A DNA stretch of 31,692 nt. It comes from UBA1431 sp049324235. Its GTDB lineage: Bacteria > Bacillota > Clostridia > Christensenellales > UBA1431. Shown in pieces: positions 7,633 through 14,962 of this stretch. The notes below the pieces were generated by a model. It was given only the letters and a program-made list of their open reading frames with translations, was not told where the DNA came from and did no database searches. Numbering within the stretch: the first letter of the stretch is position 1; every line of letters starts with the position of its first letter. The stretch lies in the NCBI GenBank assembly GCA_049324235.1, contig JBMOLJ010000109.1, positions 1-31,692 of the forward strand. Direction: 5' to 3'. The position numbers were made by a program, and so were the translations under genes.

Positions 7633-8967
7633 CTATATTCTATATAAATTCCTGATATGAATACCTGGTTCGTGTACACTCTTTTCAAGCAGGGCAAGGA
7701 GGCTGCGATGGATCTTTTCCGCCATCTCGCCGGTAAAATGCCCGGTTTGATATTCATACTGAAGGAACAGGGCTCCGGTATTATCCATATCCGTCACATT
7801 TAACGTAAACGGGCTGGCGTAATAGCCGCTGGGGTACCATTTGGTCTCAAAAGGCACGTCTTCCGTGGTCTGAATGCGCGCAACCTGAAAGGACAGGAGC
7901 GTATCGGCCAGCGCACGCATGAAATACTTCCGCAGAATTTCCATTGTCAGGTGCAGCGTGGGATACCGTACATGCCTGAGCATGCTCATATGTTCGCTGT
8001 GCATCTGCTTGCACGCCTCAAGCAGAGTCCGAGTTTCGTCGATCTGTGTGCGTATCAGGAAGGAATTCACGTGCGGGCCGCAAGTCCGTTTTTCTTTTAA
8101 AGTTGAGCGCAGCATGGCAGGCGTATTGAAGGAAACATCCGGCGATCCCGTCACTGTTGAAAGATAGATCGCCATCAATTGGTTAAAGAGCACCATGGGG
8201 GAAACCGCGTTTTCCCTGCAAAACGTATTGATGTCCGCGCACAAATCAGGACTCAGCCGGACTTCATAGCGTTCGCTTTTGCCGGTCTTGCTTTTCGGGT
8301 ATTTTTTTCCGCCGTAAATAAACGTCTTATGCGGCTTGGTCGTAAATTTGCTCATCCAGAAATCCCTGTCGGCCTGGTATTGGTCCGATTTTGTGTAGGC
8401 CTGTTCAGCCTCGATGCTGGGCAGGAAGGGATAGGCGGCAGCGGGCAGTTCCTTTCCCTTTTTCAGCGCGTAATAGACCTCCATTACTTCTTTGGCGTGC
8501 ATCATGCTCATCCACGCATCAGTCGCAATATGGTCTATTTTTGTGAATACGCCCTGGCGTCCGTCGCCTGCCTTGACCATCGTGAATTCAAAGACCGGTT
8601 CGTTGAAAATATCTATGGGCCTGGCGTTCATCTCAAGGAGCGCCGCATCCAGTTCGGCCATTGATTTGTCTGAATAATCCAGAAAACCAACGTTGACGGG
8701 CGGGTCCTCCAGCGCATACTGTTCCATAACATCCTTAAACAGCACGCTCGTTGCCGGAAACTTCTTTTTCTTTTTCACCATGCGCAAACGCAGGGAGTCG
8801 TTGCGCTGCACGCAGAGTTTTATGGCTTTTTCCATCAAGTCAAAATCAAGCTCGTCCTCCAGGAGCAGAAGTCCGCCGATATTGCTCACCGGCGTACCGG
8901 GATGCAACAGCGCTGCATAAGCAATGAGCCTTTGTCCGATATTCAGCGGGTAGAGTTGGTTGCCCAT
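7633..8967 (-). CDS. Stand-alone condensation-domain protein (NRPS C-domain superfamily)
   Basis: A 444-residue protein of the chloramphenicol-acetyltransferase/condensation fold. The catalytic HHxxxDG motif appears as DHIATDA (145-151): the second His (146) and the Asp (150) are kept, while the first His and the Gly are replaced. Further C-domain landmarks are the segment around VSFNTPAMLRST (278-289) and CGPHVNSFLIR (296-306), matching the conserved latch and floor regions. It has no adenylation, carrier or thioesterase domain attached. Such free enzymes transfer an acyl group from a carrier protein to an amine or hydroxyl acceptor, so it probably uses the ACP encoded two genes downstream. 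The ATG at 8967 has GGAGG 10 bases upstream; the in-frame GTG at 8973 is too close to it. The acceptor substrate cannot be read from sequence. Confidence 0.85.
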   Translation of the reverse strand: MGNQLYPLNIGQRLIAYAALLHPGTPVSNIGGLLLLEDELDFDLMEKAIKLCVQRNDSLRLRMVKKKKKFPATSVLFKDVMEQYALEDPPVNVGFLDYSDKSMAELDAALLEMNARPIDIFNEPVFEFTMVKAGDGRQGVFTKIDHIATDAWMSMMHAKEVMEVYYALKKGKELPAAAYPFLPSIEAEQAYTKSDQYQADRDFWMSKFTTKPHKTFIYGGKKYPKSKTGKSERYEVRLSPDLCADINTFCRENAVSPMVLFNQLMAIYLSTVTGSPDVSFNTPAMLRSTLKEKRTCGPHVNSFLIRTQIDETRTLLEACKQMHSEHMSMLRHVRYPTLHLTMEILRKYFMRALADTLLSFQVARIQTTEDVPFETKWYPSGYYASPFTLNVTDMDNTGALFLQYEYQTGHFTGEMAEKIHRSLLALLEKSVHEPGIHIRNLYRI

Positions 8968-9042
8968 AATCACTGATCCTCCATATCCATATTCGGCTCA
9001 GAATTTGCCGTAACGGAATGCTTATTTTTTTCGTTTAGAGAT

Positions 9043-9285
9043 TTAATATTTCTCCTGAGACGGACCGCTGCCCCTGCCTGGCAAAGCAATAACGACCAGC
9101 AGCCCAATAATATTCAAAAACAAACCGTATACACAGTATCTCGGAGAAAAATATCCCTTCATTTTCGAAATCCTGTTGCATTCAACAGCGCAGACAACGC
9201 CTGCAAGAACATATACCACGGATAATATGATGGTGGCCGTGTTTATCATAGCCGGTAATGAATCAAGGCGTTCAAGAAATTCCAT
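9043..9285 (-). CDS. Small two-helix membrane protein, first gene of the acyl/ABC operon
   Basis: An 80-residue protein with two hydrophobic stretches, about residues 14-34 (INTATIILSVVYVLAGVVCA) and 49-68, joined by a short basic loop (ECNRISKMKGYFSPR). The tail GRGSGPSQEKY is hydrophilic. I recognise no family. The ATG at 9285 has a G-rich GGGGG motif 5 bases upstream, weaker than in its neighbours. It lies between the riboswitch-terminator leader and the condensation gene with the same orientation, so it is probably co-transcribed. It could be an accessory subunit of the exporter or a membrane anchor for the biosynthetic enzymes; this is a guess from position. Confidence 0.7.
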   Translation of the reverse strand: MEFLERLDSLPAMINTATIILSVVYVLAGVVCAVECNRISKMKGYFSPRYCVYGLFLNIIGLLVVIALPGRGSGPSQEKY

Positions 9286-9350
9286 GGTATCCCCCGTAAG
9301 GCTTGTTTGAGAATATATTTTCGTATACCCTTTGACGAACTGCCATCTTA

Positions 9351-9386
9351 AAACAAAAACGTCCGGTGCTGTTAAGCAACCGGACG
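9351..9386 (-). terminator. Intrinsic terminator of the c-di-GMP riboswitch (acyl/ABC operon leader)
   Basis: On the minus strand the stem CGTCCGGT / ACCGGACG (9379-9386 with 9360-9367) closes a loop and is followed at once by TTTTTGTTT (9351-9359). It sits about 110 bases downstream of the predicted transcription start and 65 bases before the first gene. Its 5' arm shares bases with the 3' end of the c-di-GMP aptamer, so the two structures exclude each other. Confidence 0.85.
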
Positions 9387-9458
9387 ATCATTTCGCTTTG
9401 TAAGCGCTTTAGACTCCTGGTTTTGCGTTGCAACGCTTTCGCGCAGCTTGCCAAAATT
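9372..9458 (-). promoter_or_regulatory. Class I c-di-GMP riboswitch (GEMM-I), controls the acyl/ABC operon
   Basis: Read on the minus strand, the leader has the GEMM-I order of conserved elements. These are GGCAA (9452-9448), a P2 helix capped by a GAAA tetraloop (9440-9437), ACGCAAA (9428-9422), CCAGGAGTCTAA (tetraloop-receptor side), an apical P3 hairpin CGCTT-ACA-AAGCG (9406-9394), and CCGGTTGC (9383-9376), which closes P1 with GGCAA. It can be aligned element by element with the more canonical copy at 10262-10345. P2 contains one T-T mismatch. Binding of c-di-GMP would hold CCGGTTGC in the aptamer and prevent the overlapping terminator, so I infer an ON switch. Confidence 0.82.
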
Positions 9459-9492
9459 CAAATTGAGTTTTTAAATCTATTTTTACAGGCAA

Positions 9493-9521
9493 ATTATAAC
9501 ATACTGCATTATTAACTACAA
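9493..9521 (-). promoter_or_regulatory. Promoter of the acyl/ABC operon
   Basis: On the minus strand the -10 box is a perfect TATAAT (9498-9493) with a TGn extension (TGTTATAAT). A weak -35 TTGTAG (9521-9516) lies at the ideal 17-base distance. The start point would be near 9486, about 30 bases before the riboswitch aptamer. Confidence 0.7.
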
Positions 9522-10199
9522 TCCTTTTAAATAAAAGGTTTGCAATATGTTAACTGCACTAATCACAAATGGGGCATTATCCGCAAAACCTCAGTTTCAG
9601 CATGGTGACAGCAGGAGGGATTCGTTCATATTGAGGGGATTTTGCCGCATTTTGTCGATGTTATACATGCCTATCCAAAGCGTAAAGCCGCTTGTGACGG
9701 GAAATAAACATTGAACGGAGTTCAAATCATGGCATGACGCCTTCCATAAAAAGCGCTTGCCCGTCGCAGGTGTAGAAATCAAAATAATGATGCTCGGGCG
9801 CTTGCAAGTATTTATTGAGCTTTTCGTCTACAGTATTACCCACATCTCCATGCCTCTTACAGGCATTTTCTCGCATGGTATTTTCCCGCTGTAGCAAAAT
9901 GATCATTTTTATTTACACAATCACCAGGAACAACCCGGAAAAACACTCCTCCCTTACGAATTACATAACATAATACAAATCGTGAAGTACAAGCTTCCTC
10001 ATTCCCATTCAAAGCCTGACGGTTCGCGTTGCCCATAGACGCGCAAAGCAGCCGGAAAGCTTTTAAACAAGGGAAACGGGGCATGCAGCCGGTTAAGGCG
10101 TGCAGGATAAAGGCTTTTACGGAGGCTTTTCGGTTGCATATTCTTCGCACAATGGGTGCTAAAACTTAATCCCCTGCTTTGCTCTTTCGTGAAAGCGGC
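9522..10199. other. Divergent intergenic region without a confident gene
   Basis: About 680 bases lie between the two outward-facing promoters. Open frames exist on the minus strand (for example 9597-9782 and 9857-10150), but they lack good ribosome binding sites and have unnatural compositions. The best coding-like stretch is the 49-codon minus-strand frame 9727-9876, listed separately. I see no transposon ends or long repeats. Confidence 0.5.
9727..9876 (-). CDS. Possible small ORF or gene remnant
   Basis: A 49-residue frame from ATG at 9876 to a TGA at 9727-9729. The predicted peptide has an ordinary protein-like composition, including HYFDFYTCDGQALFMEGV, and differs in this from the other frames nearby. 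It has no clear ribosome binding site (GCGGGAAAATACC precedes the ATG) and no recognised family. It may be the end of a decayed gene rather than a functional one. Confidence 0.2.
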   Translation of the reverse strand: MRENACKRHGDVGNTVDEKLNKYLQAPEHHYFDFYTCDGQALFMEGVMP

Positions 10200-10228
10200 T
10201 TGATGCGGTGTTTTAATGATGATATTAT
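10200..10228 (+). promoter_or_regulatory. Promoter of the SH3/beta-helix gene
   Basis: A -35 box TTGATG (10200-10205), a 17-base spacer and a -10 box TATTAT (10223-10228). Transcription would begin near 10235, about 30 bases before the c-di-GMP aptamer, the same arrangement as on the opposite strand. Confidence 0.7.
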
Positions 10229-10261
10229 GCGTTAAACAAATAATGGGAGTTATTCCATCCG

Positions 10262-10345
10262 ATAAAGGCAAACCTGCTGAAAAGCAGGGACGCAAAGCCA
10301 AGGGTCTAAGGTCAGATAAGACTATGACAGCCGGTTGCCGAAGAA
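10262..10345 (+). promoter_or_regulatory. Class I c-di-GMP riboswitch (GEMM-I), controls the SH3/beta-helix gene
   Basis: This is a nearly canonical GEMM-I aptamer. It contains AAAGGCAAACC (10264-10274), a perfect P2 helix CCTGCT / AGCAGG with GAAA tetraloop (10273-10288), the invariant GACGCAAAGCC (10289-10299), GGGTCTAA (tetraloop receptor) and GACAGCCGGTTGCC (10326-10339) closing the domain. It lies between a good promoter and an intrinsic terminator, in the leader of a secreted-protein gene, a common target of this riboswitch class in Clostridia. Confidence 0.95.
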
Positions 10346-10361
10346 TGAAGGATTGTTTCCA

Positions 10362-10405
10362 GTGCCTTCCGTCTTGGCATCGCCGGGATGGGAGGCGCCT
10401 TTTTT
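10362..10405 (+). terminator. Intrinsic terminator of the plus-strand c-di-GMP riboswitch
   Basis: The stem GTGCCTTCC (10362-10370) / GGGAGGCGC (10390-10398) has a 19-base loop that can form a further small helix. CTTTTTT follows at 10399-10405. GAAGG at 10347-10351, just after the aptamer, can pair with CCTTC of the 5' arm and is a candidate antiterminator. Whether ligand switches the gene on or off is not obvious by eye. Confidence 0.75.
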
Positions 10406-10538
10406 ATACAGACACTGAAACAACGGGCACCTGCAAAAGACGACGGAAGAACCTCATCATCCATGAGATCAGACCACAAAAGCTAACCTACGTGAAAGAG
10501 CAGGGACATGAGAAGCCAGGGATTCAGGAGGGTCAGTT

Positions 10539-12170
10539 ATGAAAAAGATAATTATCAGGATATTGAGTTCAGCGCTTATTTTTACAGTGGTGTTTGGGGG
10601 AATAACTGTTGAAGCCGCAGGAATCAGTAGTGTAAAAACACAAAGCCAGTCGGTAACAACCCCGATAGCACCCAAACAGAAAAGTACCGCGGCCGTGGTA
10701 GGCAAGGCCAAAAGTACCACGTATCTCTATGCTTCGGCCTCGGCCAAGTCAAAGAAACTCCTGCGGTTGGGAAAAGGCAGCGGTATTGAGGTGTTGGCAA
10801 TATCGGGAAGCTACTATAAAGCAAGGACTACGGGTAAAGCGGGTAAAACAGGCTACGTACCCATATCCGGCGTTAGCGTCCTATCCGGCAAAGCCCTGAC
10901 AAGCGGGAAAGCGACGGCCTCCATGTATGTTTATTCTTCGGCCTCCGCTTCTTCAAAAAAGATCGTATCATTGCGCAAGGGCAATACGGTTGATGTCTAC
11001 GCGGTATCGGGCAACTATTATAAGGTAAATGCCTCCGGCAAAACGGGGTATGCGCTTCGCAGCAGAATAAAGCTGGGAGCAGGCGCCACGGCCGCCAAAC
11101 CGGCCACAACGCCGGCGCCCTCGCCAACCGTCAAACCGACGGCAACACCCGTAAGTACGACAGCGCCAACAGCCACACCGGCAACGGCGCCAACGGTTAC
11201 GCCGACCCCCTCGGCAAGTCCGGCCAATCCTGATGCCCAGGGCTGGTATACGATTAATAACGCGCAGTTCGGCATTAAAAGCAACGGAACCAGCGCGAGG
11301 GCAACGACCGACGGTATCAACCAGGCTTTAGTCTGGGCAAAGGCGCAGGGATACAATAAAATCAGGTTTTCCACCGGTACGTATCTTATCCAGTGCAACT
11401 GGAACAACAGATATATCGCGCCCACCGACGGCATACTCGTGCCGTCGGGAATGACGCTGGACCTGGGCGCATCCACCTTCAAGCTCGAAGCCAACAGCTA
11501 TCCTGCTTACGCCATATTTGCCGTCGTGGGAAAGAGCGGCGTTACCATTACCGGCGGGACGCTGATCGGCGACCTCGGGCAGCATGTCTATGCGTCGAGC
11601 CCGGGTTCCGAAACGCATGAATGGGGATTTGGCATATGCATATCGGCGAGCACAAACGTGCTTATCGACGGGGTTACAATTAAAAACATGACGGGCGACG
11701 GCATTATACTGGAAGGCTCGTACAAGTCTCTGGCAAGCGGCGGTAAAATCTGCTCGAATATCAAGATATTCGATTGCGATATATCCGGTTGCCGCAGGCA
11801 GGGAATCAGCGTGATAGGCGCGACTGCCAGCGAAATCGCGCGGAACAGGATACACGGCATAAGCGGCACCGATCCGCAATACGGAATAGATGTTGAGACC
11901 GAATTCGATTATGTTGTCGACAACCTCAAAATCCACAATAATACGATTTACGGTTGCACCGGGGGCGCCATCAACTGCAACAAAGGGTCCAACTACGAGG
12001 TATATGCCAATACGTGCACCGGAAACAACATTATTGCGGTCCGTTGTTCGAACGTAAAGATTTACGGCAACACGATACAGAACAGTTTCATCCGTGTCAT
12101 GACCTATTCTTCCGGCGTAACAGTTGAAAACAACAACTTGGACGCAAACAGCTGGGTATTCTTCGGTTAA
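10539..12170 (+). CDS. Secreted protein with two SH3-like repeats and a parallel beta-helix domain
   Basis: A 543-residue exported protein. Residues 1-27 form a signal peptide (MKKIIIRILSSALIFTVVF core, cleavage near VEAA). Two bacterial SH3-like repeats follow (about 55-110 and 120-177), each with the YLYASASAKSKKLLRLGKG / YVYSSASASSKKIVSLRKG pattern. A Pro/Thr/Ala linker spans 182-232. Residues 235-543 form a right-handed parallel beta-helix with many N-V-x-I-x-x-N-x-I turns. Such helices are found in pectate-lyase-like lyases, epimerases and hydrolases of polysaccharides; SH3-like repeats usually bind cell wall. AGGAGGG precedes the ATG. The helix is a close paralogue of the protein encoded at 17996-19114 in the exopolysaccharide operon, so it probably acts on that polymer at the cell surface. 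The catalytic residues are not evident to me. Confidence 0.88.
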   Translation: MKKIIIRILSSALIFTVVFGGITVEAAGISSVKTQSQSVTTPIAPKQKSTAAVVGKAKSTTYLYASASAKSKKLLRLGKGSGIEVLAISGSYYKARTTGKAGKTGYVPISGVSVLSGKALTSGKATASMYVYSSASASSKKIVSLRKGNTVDVYAVSGNYYKVNASGKTGYALRSRIKLGAGATAAKPATTPAPSPTVKPTATPVSTTAPTATPATAPTVTPTPSASPANPDAQGWYTINNAQFGIKSNGTSARATTDGINQALVWAKAQGYNKIRFSTGTYLIQCNWNNRYIAPTDGILVPSGMTLDLGASTFKLEANSYPAYAIFAVVGKSGVTITGGTLIGDLGQHVYASSPGSETHEWGFGICISASTNVLIDGVTIKNMTGDGIILEGSYKSLASGGKICSNIKIFDCDISGCRRQGISVIGATASEIARNRIHGISGTDPQYGIDVETEFDYVVDNLKIHNNTIYGCTGGAINCNKGSNYEVYANTCTGNNIIAVRCSNVKIYGNTIQNSFIRVMTYSSGVTVENNNLDANSWVFFG

Positions 12171-12192
12171 AAGACTGCATCACCCCCGGGGT

Positions 12193-12232
12193 GCAAAAAA
12201 GGAGCCTGCTTAACGGCAGGCTCCTTTTTTGC
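12193..12232. terminator. Strong bidirectional intrinsic terminator
   Basis: A perfect 17-bp stem, GCAAAAAAGGAGCCTGC (12193-12209) / GCAGGCTCCTTTTTTGC (12216-12232), has a 6-base loop. The A-run and T-run lie inside the stem, so it can stop transcription in both directions between the convergent beta-helix gene and the last exopolysaccharide gene. Confidence 0.92.
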
Positions 12233-12257
12233 ATCTGCAATCACAGCTTTAATAGGT

Positions 12258-13271
12258 TTATGCTTGAGTATCATGGCCGCTGCCGCTCTTATTTCCCCGG
12301 GAAAGCCTCCAAAGCGCATGTGCCGCATGGGGGCTTATGCATAGCGCCAATGCCATACACTTATTCTTTAGACCGCTGCCCTTTGCGAAACAGTAGCCGA
12401 AAATGCGCTTCCTGATGCGCTTGATATCTAGGCCCGCGACCGCCGGTCCGCTACCGGAATGCAGCGCCAGAATCGAAATGTATACCGCATCCGTTATGTA
12501 AAGGCGCTCGGCTATGCGCGAGAGTTCAGGATAATTCTGTCTTGTAAGATCGGCGATTTTCCTGCGCGCATCCAACAAAGTGGCCTTGCGCGCGGAAAAA
12601 AGGCTGTTGGTGGCGCTGCTTTCCGCTACCGTGTAATGATACAGCGGCACGGGGTCGTATACGATTTTTTGTGCCCTGCACAGGCACTGGCAGAGACAAA
12701 GCAGGTCCTCGCATATGTGGACCGATACATCCAACCGCAGGCGATGTCCTTCCGGTGTGAAAAAAACGTTCCTGAAAAGCTTGTTCCACAAAAAGCCCTT
12801 GAAACTGTCAGGCGCCAGCGCCATTGCATAAGCCTGCTTTGCGGAAAGCACAACGGCCCGAGCCGGGGCCGCGCCGGAAACCGGACAGGTTTGCGGCATG
12901 CCTGCGCTTTCCTCACGGTAGCCGCATACGGCAATATCCGCCTGCTCGCGTTCGATCAACCCGTACAGATGTTCAAACATGCCAGGCTCGATCCAGTCGT
13001 CCGCGTCGACAAAGCCTATATAATCGCCGCGGGCAACGGAAAGCCCCGTGTTTCGTGCCGAGGACACCCCTTTGTTCTCCGTGTGGATCACGCGGATTCT
13101 CTTGTCTTTCTGGGCATACGCATCGAGCATGGACGCGCAGCCGTCCGTAGAGCCGTCGTCCACAAGGATACATTCAAAAGCCGTATGGGCCTGTGCCAGT
13201 ATGCTTTCAATACATCTGCCCAGTGTATTTTGCGCGTTATATACAGGAACGATGATGCTGATAAGCTTCAT
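12258..13271 (-). CDS. Glycosyltransferase family 2
   Basis: A 337-residue GT-A fold transferase, the last gene of the exopolysaccharide operon. N-terminal motifs are IIVPVYNAQ (6-14), DDGS (38-41, nucleotide binding) and DADD (89-92, metal-binding DXD). A family-typical ED pair lies near residue 190 (CEDLLCLCQ). It is cytoplasmic and would add a sugar from a nucleotide donor to the lipid-linked repeat unit. GAGGA lies 10 bases before the ATG at 13271. It starts 6 bases after the flippase stop codon. The sugar specificity is unknown. Confidence 0.92.
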   Translation of the reverse strand: MKLISIIVPVYNAQNTLGRCIESILAQAHTAFECILVDDGSTDGCASMLDAYAQKDKRIRVIHTENKGVSSARNTGLSVARGDYIGFVDADDWIEPGMFEHLYGLIEREQADIAVCGYREESAGMPQTCPVSGAAPARAVVLSAKQAYAMALAPDSFKGFLWNKLFRNVFFTPEGHRLRLDVSVHICEDLLCLCQCLCRAQKIVYDPVPLYHYTVAESSATNSLFSARKATLLDARRKIADLTRQNYPELSRIAERLYITDAVYISILALHSGSGPAVAGLDIKRIRKRIFGYCFAKGSGLKNKCMALALCISPHAAHALWRLSRGNKSGSGHDTQA

Positions 13272-13277
13272 TGGTTT

Positions 13278-14822
13278 CTATTCCTCATTGCAGGGATTGA
13301 ACGTTCTCTTGCGCCTGATTATACCGGAAAACCGTTTTACGAAAGACCTGAACCCGCTGTTTGAAACCCACAGCCCTGCGGCCGTAATAACAAGCGCTGT
13401 AGCCGTACAAACAGAGGTCTTTTCTATCAGGACCATCCAGCCCGATATACCGGCAGGGAAGACCGCCGCCATTACAAGGCCGGACACAAAATACGATGCC
13501 GCGCACAGCGCCGCGACGACGATCAGATCATAGTATATCGTTACCTTCCGTTCAAATACTTTAGTGTAGACCAGTATGAAATTCCTGGGCTGCAGGATCA
13601 GGTACAGCGCGGCGAAGGTTCCGGCAAGCACGCCGGTGATGCCAAAGGGAATCACCAGCCCCACCGAAACCACCACATTCACGATTGCCTGCGCTATTGT
13701 ATAGCCCTTGGATTCCTGGTACAGTCCCCTTGCATCCCTTGCGGCGTAGACGGGCGGCATAATGAAGCTGTCGGCGAGGATCAGGCCGAAAAGGAGGAGC
13801 GGAACCAAATGGATGCGGTATTGCGGGCCGATCCAGAGCGCGACAAACGGATTGGCCATCTGCAAAAAAACGGGGACGACGATACCGGCGCAAAAAAAGG
13901 AAAAAGCCAGCAGCTCTTTATAAGCGTTGTAGCTGTCATCATCCCCGCGGGTGATCTTCAGGGCAAGGCTTGCGCGCATCCCCTCAATAATCCTGTTGAT
14001 GACCAGGCTCGGATAGGAGATCAAAGTGGCGTACGCGCTGTATATGGTAACGTTTGTGAGGCTGCTCATCAAGGAGAGCACAACGTTGTCCGTATTGCTA
14101 GTGGCGATGGAGGAGACCTGGTGTGCGTATACTGCCTTTGTCATGGACAAAGGCGCGTATTCGGGAGGAGATTTGAGGCTGAAGGCTTTTCCGTAGTATT
14201 TTCTGACGAGAAGCAGATAGACCTGCTTGCTTGCGGCGAGGAAAATAAGGTTCACGCAGAGGATCAGGGGGAGGGGGAGCGGGGTGAAGCGTATGAGCAG
14301 GATTTCGGCGGCGAGAGTTACGCAATCCTTAACCCCTTCCACGATGTTCACGACGTAGCGTTTTTCCCTGATGTCGATCAGGCACCGTTCGGGCAGGGTG
14401 ACGAAATAGGGGGCGGTGATACGGATGCCGATTGCCGCCAGGATCAATACGGTGTCCCAGTAGCCGACGCCCTGCTTTATGAGCAAAGCGGAATACACCG
14501 GTATGACTACCACGGCGATGAGCAGCATTTTCCCGGACAAACCGAGCATTTTTCTCTGCAGCCCTGAGAACAGGCCGGATATCCGGCCGAATTCCCCCCG
14601 CGTCAATGGTGCGTACATCTTGTACTGAAATGCCGCGGACATCCCGTTTTGGAACAGCACCAGATACGCGCTCACCTGCAGCGCCACCTGTACGACGCCA
14701 TTTATATTGTCTCCGTAGGCGCCCAAAACGACGCTTGTCCGGTAAATGCTCAGCGCTCCCTGAATAAGCGCAACCAGCATCACCGAAATAGCGGTTTTAA
14801 TGCCCAGCTTCGTCTTGCTCAA
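13278..14822 (-). CDS. Polysaccharide flippase (Wzx-like, MOP superfamily)
   Basis: A 514-residue integral membrane protein with about 12-14 hydrophobic helices along its whole length. The N-terminal block SVMLVALIQGALSIYRTSVV and the helix order resemble Wzx/oligosaccharide flippases, which move undecaprenyl-linked repeat units to the outer face. The start is a TTG at 14822 with GGAGG 7 bases upstream; no ATG gives a comparable site. The C-terminus is basic (KRFSGIIRRKRTF). A 140-base gap, the largest inside the operon, separates it from the upstream glycosyltransferase; I see no terminator or promoter there. Confidence 0.88.
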   Translation of the reverse strand: MSKTKLGIKTAISVMLVALIQGALSIYRTSVVLGAYGDNINGVVQVALQVSAYLVLFQNGMSAAFQYKMYAPLTRGEFGRISGLFSGLQRKMLGLSGKMLLIAVVVIPVYSALLIKQGVGYWDTVLILAAIGIRITAPYFVTLPERCLIDIREKRYVVNIVEGVKDCVTLAAEILLIRFTPLPLPLILCVNLIFLAASKQVYLLLVRKYYGKAFSLKSPPEYAPLSMTKAVYAHQVSSIATSNTDNVVLSLMSSLTNVTIYSAYATLISYPSLVINRIIEGMRASLALKITRGDDDSYNAYKELLAFSFFCAGIVVPVFLQMANPFVALWIGPQYRIHLVPLLLFGLILADSFIMPPVYAARDARGLYQESKGYTIAQAIVNVVVSVGLVIPFGITGVLAGTFAALYLILQPRNFILVYTKVFERKVTIYYDLIVVAALCAASYFVSGLVMAAVFPAGISGWMVLIEKTSVCTATALVITAAGLWVSNSGFRSFVKRFSGIIRRKRTFNPCNEE

Positions 14823-14962
14823 GCCTAAGCCTCCGTCCCGCCAATAGTAAACCGGTGCGGGAGTATCCGTTGTAATGCAAGCAGATGAACCTGCAAATCT
14901 GGAAAATCAGGGAGAAGTTCACGGCTAAACCGCTTCCTCCGTAGCCGCTGCATTACGCCGGT

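Noticed and set aside
9272..9454. A 60-codon minus-strand frame upstream of the small membrane protein
   Set aside because: It lies across the c-di-GMP aptamer and its terminator. The conserved RNA elements explain the sequence better.
9857..10301. Overlapping minus-strand frames in the divergent intergenic region
   Set aside because: They overlap each other, lack ribosome binding sites and have compositions unlike the neighbouring proteins.
10216..10542. A 108-codon plus-strand frame upstream of the beta-helix gene
   Set aside because: It covers the canonical GEMM-I aptamer and terminator and begins at the -10 region, so it is untranslated leader.
14823..14962. Possible internal promoter or riboswitch in the largest gap of the exopolysaccharide operon
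   Set aside because: I found no -10/-35 pair, no GEMM elements and no terminator hairpin. It is probably just a longer spacer.
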